The notes: generated from the letters alone by a model not told the origin. A DNA stretch of 64,000 nt from Trichomonas vaginalis G3 (GCF_026262505.1 NC_067207.1:10508082-10572081); one strand, 5' to 3'; positions 21,506 through 30,871 are shown, counted from the first letter of the stretch. Numbers and translations: made by a program.

Positions 21506-21900
21506 ATAATGTTTATGTTAGAATGTTAGATCTAACACGTTTTCTAACACGTTTTCTAACATCGTAGAAAACTCATGAAAACAATTTATTTTTGTGCTGA
21601 ATTCGACAAAAATGAGTTTTTGGTTGAAAGAATACGGTGGAGCCAAAAGTGGCTCGACCTCAAAACAAACATTTTGTGAAGAATATACCAACCCGCGGAA
21701 AACAGCGGGTTGCTTTTTATACAAAATTCAACAGGTGAATTTTCATGAATTTCCTTAAGATAGAAAAAAAGTGAGTTAAAATGAGATGTTTACTGAGGGG
21801 GTCGACGGTTAAGCCACAAACGAATGTCCGACGGTTAAGCCACAGACGAATGTCCGACGTCCCACCAAAAAATATTTTTTATTTTTATTGTAAGAACTGA
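21506..21900. repeat. intergenic repeat cluster: GATC module, stray hairpin and 26-bp unit
   Basis: Contents in order: a GTTAGATCTAAC module at about 21516-21562; a terminator-like hairpin (AACCCGC 21690-21696, GCGGGTT 21705-21711, then GCTTTTTAT) whose flanks match the KilA-N gene downstream; the word TTCCTTAAGATAGAAAA; and two copies of a 26-base unit GTCCGACGGTTAAGCCACAA (21801-21862). A related single unit occurs at 55604-55643 in copy B. No gene is evident. Confidence 0.6.
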
Positions 21901-21901
21901 A

Positions 21902-22564
21902 ATGACAGTCGAAGCAAAAACGTTCACGAACAAATCTAATGGCGAAACATTCACAAAAGGCACTTATAACGGTATTGAAGTCTTACGTAGAGACAAGGAT
22001 GGTTATATAAATGCAACAAAGATGTGTCAGCAGTTTAGGAAAGACTTTAGAAGGTTGTTGGAAAATAAGTCCTGGGAAGAGTATTTTGAGGCATTTTGTG
22101 AAGAATATACCAACCCGCGGAATTCCGCGGGTTGCTTTTTATACACAGTTCATGCAGGAATTCCTGATGAAATCAAACAGGTTAGAGGAACGTATGTAGA
22201 CCCAAGACTTGTAAACTATATAGCAATGTGGGCTTCTCCAAAATATTGTATAGCAGTTGGAAAAATTCTGGACTCCATAGACAAGAAAGTTCATGAGAAA
22301 TTAGATGAAGAAGAACTTGAAGATACAGTAGAGAATGCTAAACCTTTGTTCGAAGAAGAAGTTAGAAAAATGCATGAAAAACAAATAGAACATGAACGTG
22401 AGATATGTTCTGGTTATAGAGACTCGCCATACGAACTAGACCAATGGGAACAAGAAGATTTAAAGAGAGAATTTAGAGAATATGAACTCGCTAAGATAGC
22501 ATTAGAAGCTGCAGAAAAGAAGTTAAAAGTTTGGGGTCGTTTTGTACAAAAATATTGTGAGTAA
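21902..22564 (+). CDS. KilA-N domain protein, copy A only
   Basis: 220 residues. The KilA-N signature is clear: YNGIEVLRRDKDGYINATKMCQQF near residue 25, and YVDPRLVNYIAMWASPKYC near residue 100. KilA-N proteins are DNA-binding regulators common in large DNA viruses and phages. The C-terminal half is a charged helix, likely a coiled coil. A 22-base perfect palindrome at 22112-22133 lies inside the coding region and is translated as part of YTNPRNSAGC. It is followed by GCTTTTTAT, like a bacterial intrinsic terminator. No equivalent gene is seen in copy B. The leader is the TTTTTATTGTAAGAACTGAA type. Confidence 0.75.
   Translation: MTVEAKTFTNKSNGETFTKGTYNGIEVLRRDKDGYINATKMCQQFRKDFRRLLENKSWEEYFEAFCEEYTNPRNSAGCFLYTVHAGIPDEIKQVRGTYVDPRLVNYIAMWASPKYCIAVGKILDSIDKKVHEKLDEEELEDTVENAKPLFEEEVRKMHEKQIEHEREICSGYRDSPYELDQWEQEDLKREFREYELAKIALEAAEKKLKVWGRFVQKYCE
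22112..22133. repeat. GC-rich palindrome inside the KilA-N gene
   Basis: Arms AACCCGCGG and CCGCGGGTT around AATT, followed by GCTTTTTAT. It is by far the GC-richest point of the region. Other KilA-N-like genes here have stem-loops at the equivalent place with different stems (25567-25586, 59048-59067, 59506-59529). Confidence 0.75.
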
Positions 22565-22595
22565 ATGAACCATTTTTTTCGGCAAAAATATAATT

Positions 22596-22845
22596 TAGGG
22601 TAGAAGGTTAGATCTAACCTCTTTTCTAACCTCTTTTCTAACCTCTTGAATTTTCATGAATTTTCATGAATTTCATCGTAAATGTTTTGTCGAAACTTCT
22701 TCATCGTAAATGTTTTGTTAAGACTTCTTCTTCGTAATGAGTGTAAACGACCAAAAAATATATTTTATGTTAGAATGTTAGATCTAACACGTTTTCTAAC
22801 ACGTTTTCTAACATCGTAGAAAACTCATGAAATTCATGAGTTTTG
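22596..22845. repeat. two GATC-palindrome word modules
   Basis: Modules at about 22603-22645 and 22769-22818 contain GTTAGATCTAAC with extra CTAAC words downstream, separated by the GTAAATGTTTTGTCGAAACTTCTTC tandem words known from the element's ends. They precede the AATAAAGTTAGTTTT motif (22872) and the T-rich start signal of the next gene. Confidence 0.65.
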
Positions 22846-22918
22846 ACACTTTCACAAAAAACATAAAAAATAAAGTTAGTTTTTTTAAAAAAATATTTTT
22901 TATTTTTATTGTAAGAAC

Positions 22919-23833
22919 ATGTTAGCAACAACAGCACCAAACTCGTTAGTCATGAACCCAACTTCAATGTTAGTAGAGATGAAAAGCTTCATTCCTTCTT
23001 CATATACTTTTGAAACAGAAATCCAGAAGATAAAGCAGGAACTTCTCCAAGGAGATTTAGACTGTAGTGCGAAAGATGAAACAAATGAACAGTATCTTTA
23101 CGACATGCAGGACCTCATCGACCATCTACCCAAATTGCCTGAAATCCAACAACAAAAACTCACTATTCCAGAATTCGATGAAATAGAAGTCGGACTGACT
23201 GACTCGGTAGAAATAAAGAAGTTCATTCGTAAGGTAAACTATGAGTTTCTAGGATTTCATTGCAACCATAAGGTTATGGACAAAGACTGCGATATGGTAT
23301 ATAAGAACATCTCTGACATATATAAATCTGGGGAGTTTAAGACCTACGACAACTTTGTTTCGTTAGTTGCTGAATGTGTATGGCAGATAAGAGATAAAGA
23401 TAGAAGAGGTAAAGTATGGAACGAACAGATAAAACCTGCATGTTTTGAGTTAAAGAAAACCATTGACGCTTTAGTTGTACTTGCAGGACAAATTTCAATG
23501 TACAATGCTAAAATGAACCCGCAATGTTCAAAATGTAAGGCAGCAATGAGGAAATATAACTACTCCGTCAAAGAGATAGAAAGAATGAGAAACGACTATG
23601 CAGATTTAAAGAAAGAAGTAGAGAAACCAGCAGAAGATAAAATGAACATGTTAGAATTTCTGAACAAAAACTATCCAACAGCAGAAGATTTCCTTCTATC
23701 TGATGTCAAGAAGAAATATAAAGAGACTTTCGGCATAGTTAAAACATTCGATATCCTCAGCGAAGAAATAGAAGCTACAAAACTGTTTAAAGTCTCACGA
23801 ATTCATAACGTTTACCATGTAAAACGCTTATAA
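22919..23833 (+). CDS. 304-aa helical protein of unknown function, copy A
   Basis: A whole-looking frame, mostly helical and acidic, with one CSKCKAAMRKY segment that could be a small metal site or disulphide. The homologue at 56092-57029 is broken. Long charged helices (VKEIERMRNDYADLKKEVEKP) suggest a coiled coil. It sits between KilA-N genes and behind the AATAAAGTTAGTTTT leader that also precedes those genes, so it is probably expressed with them. No family recognised. Confidence 0.5.
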   Translation: MLATTAPNSLVMNPTSMLVEMKSFIPSSYTFETEIQKIKQELLQGDLDCSAKDETNEQYLYDMQDLIDHLPKLPEIQQQKLTIPEFDEIEVGLTDSVEIKKFIRKVNYEFLGFHCNHKVMDKDCDMVYKNISDIYKSGEFKTYDNFVSLVAECVWQIRDKDRRGKVWNEQIKPACFELKKTIDALVVLAGQISMYNAKMNPQCSKCKAAMRKYNYSVKEIERMRNDYADLKKEVEKPAEDKMNMLEFLNKNYPTAEDFLLSDVKKKYKETFGIVKTFDILSEEIEATKLFKVSRIHNVYHVKRL

Positions 23834-23841
23834 AATAACTG

Positions 23842-24120
23842 GGGTAGAAAAGAGGTTAGAAAAGAGGTTAGATCTAACCTTCTAACATAAACATTATTTT
23901 TGCTGAATTCCGTATGAAATTTCATGAGTTTTGTGTGTTTTAGACCATGTTAGAAAAGAGGTTAGAAAAGAGGTTAGATCTAACCTTCTAACATAAACAT
24001 TATTTTTGCTGAATTCCGTATGAAATTTCATGAGTTTTGTGTGTTTTAGACCATGTTAGAAAAGAGGTTAGAAAACAGGTTAGATCTAACATTCTAACAT
24101 AAACATTATTTTTGCTGAAA
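23842..24120. repeat. three tandem word modules (about 106-bp period)
   Basis: Each unit has three direct words and two inverted words followed by CATAAACATTATTTTTGCTGAA. In the last unit GTTAG begins at 24055, 24067 and 24079, and CTAAC at 24086 and 24094. Copy B has the same unit with different words but identical spacing at 57820-58085. The central GTTAGATCTAAC is a perfect 12-base palindrome containing GATC. Confidence 0.8.
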
Positions 24121-24155
24121 AATGACCAAATTTCATGAATTTCCTCATAAGATTG

Positions 24156-24179
24156 CTACCCTCGAAAAACCGAGGATAG
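24156..24179. repeat. stray stem-loop, CTACCCTCG type
   Basis: Arms CTACCCTCG (24156-24164) and CGAGGATAG (24171-24179) with one mismatch and an A-rich loop. The flanks (GATTG before, AGATTCCGTATGAAAA after) match the stem-loop inside the KilA-N-like gene at 59506-59529, so it looks like a displaced fragment of such a gene. Copy B has a perfect version at 58597-58620. Confidence 0.6.
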
Positions 24180-24272
24180 AGATTCCGTATGAAAATCATG
24201 AATTTCCTTAAGATAGAAAAAAAAGTTAGTTTTATTTTTTTTATTTTTTTATTTTGTATGTAAGAACAGAAA

Positions 24273-24887
24273 ATGTTAAACATTGAGTTTGAAACAGTTA
24301 GAAAGATAGACAATGAGACCAAAATAGTTAGAATAGGTGATTTAAACGTAAGATACTCAAAGAAATACAAAAAATATTCTTTGTCAGACATTTTAACACT
24401 ATCTGAAAAGAAAACATCCCACGACTGGGTTAAAAATGCTTCTACTCAGAAAATTTTGACAAAAAATCCTGAGCTTATGATATCGGTAAGATTCTATGGA
24501 ACAAGAGCATATCTCATCGACAAAAGTCTTATACCAGTAGTTTTGTTCTGGATTGACCCAGTTGTTGGATATAATTTCATAACATATGGTTCATTCGATA
24601 CGGAACGTTGCAGTGAAGGCTTACTTTACATCGTTCAGAAACCAAAGGACTTCAATACAAAGAGATATAAGATAGGAAGAACATTTAATATAACTCAAAG
24701 ATATGACAATATAGTCAATAGAGTTAAGGTTGTGTTCGTTAACGATATGAGAGCTGCAGAAACAGAACTACTTGAAAAGTTTGAGAAAATGTATGGTGCT
24801 CCCACGAAAGGTAAAGAAACGTTTGAAGTAGATGAGATAGATAAAGCTATAAAATTATTTGACGAAGTTGCTGAAAAATACATGTAA
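24273..24887 (+). CDS. KilA-N-like protein with T5orf172 (GIY-YIG-like) domain, copy A
   Basis: 204 residues. The N-terminal half (residues 1-100) has the KilA-N-like DLNVRYSKKY...HDWVKNASTQ and a downstream YLIDKSLIPVVLFWIDPVVGYN. The C-terminal half carries GLLYIVQKPKDFNTKRYKIGRT, then a conserved AAETELLEKFEKMYG helix and GKETFEV, the pattern of T5orf172/MUG113 domains, GIY-YIG nuclease relatives that are often fused to KilA-N or Bro-N in large DNA viruses. It looks whole, and copy B's homologue (57181-57792) is also whole, which makes this one of the best preserved genes. Likely a DNA-binding or DNA-cleaving regulator. Confidence 0.7.
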   Translation: MLNIEFETVRKIDNETKIVRIGDLNVRYSKKYKKYSLSDILTLSEKKTSHDWVKNASTQKILTKNPELMISVRFYGTRAYLIDKSLIPVVLFWIDPVVGYNFITYGSFDTERCSEGLLYIVQKPKDFNTKRYKIGRTFNITQRYDNIVNRVKVVFVNDMRAAETELLEKFEKMYGAPTKGKETFEVDEIDKAIKLFDEVAEKYM

Positions 24888-24904
24888 AGCGTTTATTTTT
24901 GGTC

Positions 24905-25240
24905 TTTTGTGAAAGTCAAAGACGATATGTACCAAATGCAAAGTATTTTGACAGCATGTTTTGCTCCAGATACTAAGCTTCCTAAAGACTGGTTTAGGAA
25001 CCAAAGCACACAAGAACTTTTGAGCGAAATTTCTCATATGTTTGCGACCGGTAGAAAACCGCGGGTCGCCAAAACTCTATGAAAATCGTAAAAGAACAGC
25101 GAGTAGGTAAAAAATCGGTCTTGCCTAAAACTCATGAAAATCGTAAAAAATTGCCAAACGGTTTGAGAGGATATTATGTACATAGACTTCTTGTAAATGC
25201 TGTAGCAATGTGGGCTTCACCTCTTCACCTAAACATTATT
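24905..25240 (+). pseudogene. fragments of a KilA-N-like gene
   Basis: This stretch repeats parts of the gene at 25343 (the VKDDMYQMQSILTACFAPDTK segment and the RGYYVHRLLVNAVAMWAS segment) without its beginning or end. Between the two parts lies a stem-loop with GCGACC and GGTCGC arms (25044-25069). It is a fossil fragment inside Polinton A. Confidence 0.6.
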
Positions 25241-25342
25241 TTTATTGAATTCAGCAACAAAAATCATGAATTTCCTTAAGATAGAAAAAATAAAGTTAGT
25301 TTTATTTTTATTTATTTTTTTATTTTGTATGTAAAGACAGAT

Positions 25343-26147
25343 ATGTCAACAACAGAGAACACAACAACAGTTATAGTCCATGAAGCTATAAATGAAGAAT
25401 ATGAGTGGGTTCAGTTTAACAAACAACTCCGTCTCATTCGTTCGGTCAAAGACGATATGTACCAAATGCAAAGTATTTTGACAGCATGTTTTGCTCCAGA
25501 TACTAAACACGCAGACGATTGGTTTAGGAACCAAAGCACACAAGAACTTTTGAGTGAAATTTCTCTAGACCGAGAAAAATCGGTCTTGCCTAAAACTCAT
25601 GAAAATCGCAAGAATTTGGCTCCTGGTTTGAGAGGATATTATGTACATAGACTTCTTGTAAATGCTGTTGCAATGTGGGCTTCACCTCGTTATGCTTGGT
25701 ATATTTACAGACTTCTTGACGAAATTCATAGACAAGAACGTGAAGAGATGGAAAAGAAACTTCATGCAAAAGACAAAAGCATTCAGAAAAGAATACCACG
25801 TTCGGTACCAAAAGGAAAGGAAAAGAACTATAAGTATATGATTTATACTGAAGAGATGGAAAATGAAGAAGACAAGAGATATGGTTATGTTGCATTTAGT
25901 CAGAAGAAACAACAAAAGCTTTTACGACCTTGCTAAGATTTACAAATCTGACAGAAATTGGTTCTATCGCGAAAACTTACCGATTTCAATGACACCGAAT
26001 GAAGATGTGAAACAAATAGTTCAAGATACGTTACCTCAAACACACTATGATATTAAAGGTTGTACAATACTTACATTCAAAGAAGATTTGCCATTGTTAA
26101 AGGAAAAAATAACAGAGTATTTTGACAACTTCAAACAAGTAGGGTAG
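25343..26147 (+). CDS. KilA-N-like regulator, copy A (broken)
   Basis: Homologue of the whole-looking 59280-60107. The N-terminal part has the family's RGYYVHRLLVNAVAMWASPRYA motif, the middle a Lys/Glu-rich coiled coil, and the C-terminal part a conserved domain (LPISMTPNEDVKQIVQDTLP...). A stem-loop with AGACCGA/TCGGTCT arms lies at 25567-25586 inside the coding region. The leader contains AATAAAGTTAGTTTT and TTTTATTTTGTATGTAAAGACAGAT before the ATG. Broken in this copy. Confidence 0.6.
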
Positions 26148-26165
26148 ATGAACCATTTATTTTTA

Positions 26166-26606
26166 CGCTTGACTTCAGATGGCTCAGGTAGCTCTATAAG
26201 GTAAATTGTCTCGTCAAATCCTTCTGGCATTCCGAGTCCTTCCTTCCGACAAGAAAAAAATTTCCCGACAAGAAAAGTCCTTCCATCCGACAAGAAAAGT
26301 CCTTCCTTCCGACAAGAAAAGTCCTTCCTTCCGACAGAAAAAGTTTTTCCCGACGACAGGAAAAAAATTTCCAGTTGTCCGTCCGTAAACCATTCAAATT
26401 TTCGAAAATTGAGAACTTTTTTCCATCCGACAGGAAAATTTTTTCCATCCGACAGGAAAATTTTTTCCATCCGACAGGAAAAGTTCTTCCTTCCGACAGG
26501 ACACAAACGGATGACTGACGTTCCTCTTCCTGAATGCCTTCCAAAGCCAGAAGAACCGACAGCCCCAGCACCACAACAGACTTACTAAGACTAAACACTT
26601 AGATTT
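26166..26606 (+). repeat. copy-A-specific insert with degenerate CCGACA-GAAAA repeat
   Basis: Copy B passes directly from the KilA-N-like gene to the end of the ATPase gene (60107-60124), whereas copy A has about 440 extra bases. Most (26229-26505) is an imperfect tandem repeat of units like TTCCATCCGACAGGAAAA in several lengths, separated by T-rich runs. It ends in a short Pro-rich coding tail on plus (MTDVPLPECLPKPEEPTAPA..., 26515-26587). That tail resembles the PKPEEP segment of the Pro/Gln-rich gene at 55601 in copy B. Confidence 0.6.
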
Positions 26607-26607
26607 T

Positions 26608-27481
26608 TCAAGCTTGACTTTTTACAATTTGAACTTTGTTTGCGTAGATATGAATTCTGAAAGAAGTATGAGGGTCTTGTATGACTTTGTACTTCTCCCA
26701 TAGTTCATGTCTGTCAAACTTACCTGCCATGGACTCTTTCATAAGTTCCATGAAATCGTCTTCGGACAATCCAGGGAAGAGTATAATGTCAGTAAGTATT
26801 TTTTAACATCCTTACTTAAACTCTTTGCTGTCTGTACACATATTACGACTGAGATGTTAAAGTGTCTGAGCTTCTTAAGAATTCGACACATATCTTGTTC
26901 TCTGTTCTTTAACAAAGGATGAGGGCGAAATCATCTAAGATAAGAAGACATCTATGAGGGTACGTTTTCCAATCGTAAGATTGCAATTTCTTCGAAATGT
27001 ATTCTATCTCTTTCTGTTTGTTTCTGAAGTGTTTCTTCTCTAATATTCTCTGCATTTCCTCATTTGGGTCTTTAAACTTAGAATTTATATACTCATTTAT
27101 AGCATTATACTTCAAAACTCTTCTTTGGTACTTCTTTATCCAATCTAACAACTCAGTATCCTTTATACATACTAACTTAGACTTCTTTATAATATCTTTG
27201 AACGAATTTACGGTTTGATCGAATTGACCAGAAGTACTACAAATAACAACTAACTCATAGAATGGGTTCTTCTCATCTAGTTCTTGTTGTTGTGCAGCCA
27301 TTTTAAGATAAGTGAAAGTCTTACCCGACCCAGGTGGTGCAATTAGACCTGTTATACCATTCTGAGCAAATAAGAACTTGTCATGTATAGGCTTTATCTG
27401 AGCATTTTCTAACTTCCTCTTGTTCTTCTTCAAAACATTCTCAAATTTCTTGTCAATGTCAGCAAACTTTTTTTCTAACAT
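26608..27481 (-). CDS. FtsK/HerA-type packaging ATPase, copy A (broken)
   Basis: From the ATG at 27479-27481 the protein has Walker A APPGSGKT at residues 48-55 and, about 150 residues later, a hydrophobic Walker B CLLILDDFA. The C-terminal part includes LLKNREQDMCRILKKLRHF and ends in VQIVKSQA. This is the A32/FtsK-HerA genome-packaging ATPase that pumps DNA into capsids in Polintons and related viruses. It is divergent from the plus-strand gene at 27518 (36 bases between starts). Broken here and in copy B. Confidence 0.75.
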
Positions 27482-27517
27482 ATTTTTAGAAAAATTAAAA
27501 TTTTTATCTTTTTGAAA

Positions 27518-27965
27518 ATGTCTAGCGATTTCGCTATCTATATTCGAGACAAGCTTTTGACAGCAAAACATCTGTCGACCATAAAATCTTACATAGTGTA
27601 AACAAGAAAGGTGAATTTGTTCTAAAGTTCTGTTTCTGGGAATATGACAAGAACCATAAAACATTAGGCAGAGAAGTCTTTAAGTTTGTCAATGACAGAC
27701 TTGTTGACAGAGATGACGCCGATTGGAAAGATGAAGTCCAACAAAAGTTCTTAGAATGCAAAGAAGACACATGCGCTGTTCTTGAAAATGAAATAGAAAA
27801 CAGAATAGAAGAGCTATTAAAGGACAAAGAACTTTTACATAAATATGGTTCTGAGAAATTTGACATAACTCCACCAGAAAAGAAGAAGAAAAGAAAGAAA
27901 AGAAAGTAGAAGAAGAGAAAAAAGAACCTGAACCAGTTCCAGAGAAAAAGAAATTTGACATGTAA
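27518..27965 (+). CDS. Lys/Glu-tailed protein of unknown function, copy A (broken)
   Basis: Starts MSSDFAIYIRDKLF and is conserved at 61034-61486 in copy B. The N-terminal 90 residues look like a compact mixed domain (KKGEFVLKFCFWEYDKNHK). The C-terminus is an extreme Lys/Glu run ending PEPVPEKKKFDM. It lies between ATPase and the 139-aa gene and is divergent from the first and convergent with the second. No family recognised. Broken. Confidence 0.45.
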
Positions 27966-27981
27966 AAATAAAATTTTATTT

Positions 27982-28401
27982 TTAGAACATTTCTGGGTCA
28001 ATGTCAATGTTCTCTTCCTCTTTAGGAGCAAACACTGGCTTAGACTCTAAAATCTTTTTACCCAATTTACCTTGAACTTCAACTATCTTAGACTCATAAT
28101 ATTCATAGTCGTCTGCTTTCTTTGGTTCATAAGGTATAACAAGTTTGTATGCTTTGCCTTCTTTAAGGTTTGAAAACCTTCTGTCAAAATTTTCTTTGAC
28201 TGCTAACAAACCTTCTATGTCTAAGTCTTCAAATTTCGCACCATTTTTAGTCACAATAGCAAACTTAACTGGTTCGATGTTCCAAACTTTGTCAAATGTA
28301 GACTTTTCAAAATGGTAGAAGTAAACATTCAAATAAGCGAATGGGTCTAGTTCTTCTTTGACTTCTGTCATGTACTTGTTGACTGAAATATATTTCGTCA
28401 T
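27982..28401 (-). CDS. 139-aa protein of unknown function, copy A
   Basis: A whole-looking frame: MTKYISVNKYMTEVKEELDP... with FYHFEKSTFDKVWNIEPVKFAIVTKNG and an acidic tail (EEENIDIDPEMF). The homologue in copy B at 61501-61920 is broken. A small OB-like or single-strand-binding role would suit size and position between replication genes, but nothing in the sequence proves it. The leader CTTTTCTATCGGATAAAAAAA (seen on plus) is the same as that of the next gene. Confidence 0.5.
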   Translation of the reverse strand: MTKYISVNKYMTEVKEELDPFAYLNVYFYHFEKSTFDKVWNIEPVKFAIVTKNGAKFEDLDIEGLLAVKENFDRRFSNLKEGKAYKLVIPYEPKKADDYEYYESKIVEVQGKLGKKILESKPVFAPKEEENIDIDPEMF

Positions 28402-28450
28402 CTTTTCTATCGGATAAAAAAAGATTTTTTTTTAAATTTACTCAGAAAAA

Positions 28451-28771
28451 TTATTTCTTTCTATATACACCATTCCGAACTTTGAAAAGATGTTTTATAC
28501 CAGCATAGAATTTTTCTCTAGAGCTTGGTCTTATATCGTTTTCATAACAATATTTTCTATATTCTTCATATAAAGCCTTTTTTTCATACATTTCATAAGG
28601 ACAATCTAACCAAAATAGCGCATATCTATTTTCGTTATCTAGGTCTCTATATGTTTCTTCTGTTTGTAGAATTTCGCTTTCTCTATTTAGTTCTATGTCT
28701 ATATATTGTGGCTTAAAAAGATGTGGGCAAGAAGGGTCTGGCGCTATGTAAAAAGTTAATTTTTCTGTCAT
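28451..28771 (-). CDS. 106-aa stand-alone copy of the helicase C-terminal domain
   Basis: Residues 60-106 (YEEYRKYCYENDIRPSSREK...VRNGVYRKK) parallel the last 50 residues of the SF3 helicase next door (YDSYKQYCQEYGYMAASKRT...VENGVYTKK). The N-terminal half is different. This looks like a partial duplication of the helicase tail, which in D5-type helicases is a winged-helix-like DNA-binding module. It has the same ATCCGATAGAAAAG leader as the 139-aa gene. Whole-looking. Confidence 0.6.
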   Translation of the reverse strand: MTEKLTFYIAPDPSCPHLFKPQYIDIELNRESEILQTEETYRDLDNENRYALFWLDCPYEMYEKKALYEEYRKYCYENDIRPSSREKFYAGIKHLFKVRNGVYRKK

Positions 28772-28809
28772 CTTTTCTATCGGATAAAAAAAATATTTTT
28801 TTTTAAAAT

Positions 28810-30045
28810 TTACTCATAAAAATTTTTCTTTGTATATACACCATTCTCAACATCTAAAAGATTTTTGACATTTGCCAAGAATGTACGTTTAGAAGCTGCC
28901 ATATAACCATATTCTTGACAATATTGTTTATACGAATCGTACAATGACCTTTCATCTAAACACTCAAAGTTAGTCTCATCTATAAACAGTTCATATACAC
29001 TCTTGTTTGCTTCTAACAATGTTTGTCTCTCTTCGGTATGTGGAATTTGTCTTGGATTGAACTTAGAAATATCTAATGTCATGAAATATGAGAACAAGTG
29101 GTTGTAAAAGTTAGGTGTCAAAGTTTCTGCTAAGTCGTCAAAATATTCTGTATCTTGCATATGAGAATCTGACGTTCTGACAACTACATATCTTCTGTCA
29201 GAACTTTCTAACTTCATCGGAACAGTATTGTTTGAAACCATAATGAAGTTTGCAACATTTTCACAAACTCTTTGGTCTTTATACTTTCTTTCAACAACTC
29301 CAACTTTGTCTGTTATAAGACTCTTCAAAGCATCTGAGTTCAAAACTTTTGTTGTATCTATACTTTGAAGTTCATTGCAAACTATAAGTTTCATATTCTC
29401 TATTGAAGAGTTAAATTTACCACAGATGTTTTCTAAGTTTGTCATATTCGGGTTCGAATAACCTTCTAATAGTTTGCATAAGATATCTGTAAAGAATGTG
29501 TTCTTACCAGTTCCTTGTTTTCCAATTATAATGAGAGCAGTTTCATTCTTAGCACTTGGATGTTGTAAGATGTTTGCAAACCAACATAAGATATACTCAT
29601 AAACCTTTTCGTTTCCATTGCATATAATTTCTTTGACATGGTCTAACCAAGCTTCTATAATATTTTCTTTCCATTCTACTTGTTCGTATTTATATCCAGT
29701 GAAGATAGAATAGAAGTTTGGAGAAGGTGTATAGAACTTTATACCTCGAACTGAAAAATCTTCTAACTTTGACAATAAGATATCCCAAGCATCTAACATC
29801 TTCATGCCAACTTGTACGACTTTTATTTTCTTAAGTTTCTGTCTACATTCTTGTTCTGAAACTATTGTTGCTCTTGGTTTGTTAAAGACAACATCCCATT
29901 CTTTCATGACATAACATTCTGGGGCAGAGTCAACATAAATGACTAAACGTTTCAAATTCTCGACTGCTTTGTTATAGTCTCTAAATGGACACATATTTCT
30001 GAATGCTTGGAAGTCATAAAAATCTGAAACATCTATTCTGTACAT
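28810..30045 (-). CDS. SF3 (D5-like) helicase
   Basis: 411 residues from the ATG at 30043-30045, chosen because it follows the element's usual A/T-rich leader and begins a folded sequence (MYRIDVSDFYDFQAF). Walker A is GKQGTGKN at residues 175-182. A hydrophobic-acidic Walker B segment (MKLIVCNELQS) and a motif C-like NFIMVSNN follow, as in superfamily 3 helicases of the D5/primase-helicase group. A C-terminal winged-helix-like tail ends the protein. It unwinds DNA at replication. SF3 helicases accompany PolB in many Polinton-related lineages. Whole-looking, and not present in copy B, which stops short of it. Confidence 0.8.
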   Translation of the reverse strand: MYRIDVSDFYDFQAFRNMCPFRDYNKAVENLKRLVIYVDSAPECYVMKEWDVVFNKPRATIVSEQECRQKLKKIKVVQVGMKMLDAWDILLSKLEDFSVRGIKFYTPSPNFYSIFTGYKYEQVEWKENIIEAWLDHVKEIICNGNEKVYEYILCWFANILQHPSAKNETALIIIGKQGTGKNTFFTDILCKLLEGYSNPNMTNLENICGKFNSSIENMKLIVCNELQSIDTTKVLNSDALKSLITDKVGVVERKYKDQRVCENVANFIMVSNNTVPMKLESSDRRYVVVRTSDSHMQDTEYFDDLAETLTPNFYNHLFSYFMTLDISKFNPRQIPHTEERQTLLEANKSVYELFIDETNFECLDERSLYDSYKQYCQEYGYMAASKRTFLANVKNLLDVENGVYTKKNFYE

Positions 30046-30109
30046 TTTTATAAAAATAAAAAAAAATATTTTTTTTATTCTTGACTGTTGTTGTTCCATT
30101 TGTTGCATT

Positions 30110-30871
30110 TGTTGTTCTTGAGCTATTTGTTGTTGAAGTTGTTCTTGTATACAATACTTTCACCAGTTGCATCTTCCAATTCGAAACTTTCTGCCGTCAT
30201 TGACAAATACATAGGACATAAAAGTTTTACAGGAACAAAGTTTGCGTCAACTAATGTCAACGTTATACTTGCCAAAGTGTTTGAGTTCACTAAGGTTGAA
30301 AATTCTGCATTCGAATGAACAATAGGCAAACCAGCAGAGAAAGTATTGTTTATACGCATAAGTATCTTTTGGTCATAATAGTTTCTGTCGACATTCGAAT
30401 AACACTTTGAACCTAAGTTTGAAACAATATATAAGATTGGTGTACTTAAGTCAATGGAATAGACATTCCTTGTATGACACCTTTTCCTGTTATAGGAAAC
30501 TGTTGGTAGTAAAAACCAGAAATAAGTTTTGTATTATAGCTCATATTGTTTATAGTAAACTCAGTCGGACATCCAAACATAATGAAACCTGCTCTAGTTG
30601 CAGCACATGTTACATCCGTCCTTAAAGTATTAAATAAGTCAACAAAACCTGTTGGTGGTATATCTGAGTAAGTATCTTCAAAGGAGTATTTTTTACCATT
30701 CACAACAATAAAGTCTTCTGGTGTCAAAAGAGCAAAACAGGCTTTAGTCGTCATTGTGTTTAAGGTTAGTTTACAATATCGTCCTTGAGGACTTTGTAAG
30801 TTTGTTGTTATAGAATTATATGACTCAGGGTTTTTAGTCGTAATAGTATAAACCACTATGTCTTCTGCCAT
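30110..30871 (-). CDS. candidate minor capsid (penton-like) protein (broken)
   Basis: Starts MAEDIVVYTITTKNPESYNS. Beta-rich throughout with alternating Thr/Ser/Gly segments (FTINNMSYNTKLISGFYYQQFP) and ending in a Gln-rich tail (QEQLQQQ...). Size and position beside the capsid block fit the single-jelly-roll penton protein of Polintons, but I cannot show the fold. Broken. Alternative: another structural protein of the virion. Confidence 0.4.

Noticed and set aside
22112-22142. A functional bacterial Rho-independent terminator
   Set aside because: Shape fits, but it lies inside a eukaryotic element's coding frame; kept only as a structural hairpin finding.
24086-24391. 101-codon minus-strand frame
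   Set aside because: Shadow of the word modules and of the start of the T5orf172-type gene on plus.
26045-26598. Minus-strand frames with LSDGKNFPVGWKKFS repeats
   Set aside because: Arise from the degenerate tandem repeat at 26229-26505 in several frames; not supported by copy B.
27534-28031. Phe/Ser-rich minus-strand frames opposite the Lys/Glu-tailed gene
   Set aside because: They are the complement of a Lys/Glu-rich plus-strand tail; composition is explained by the antisense of AAG/GAA codons.
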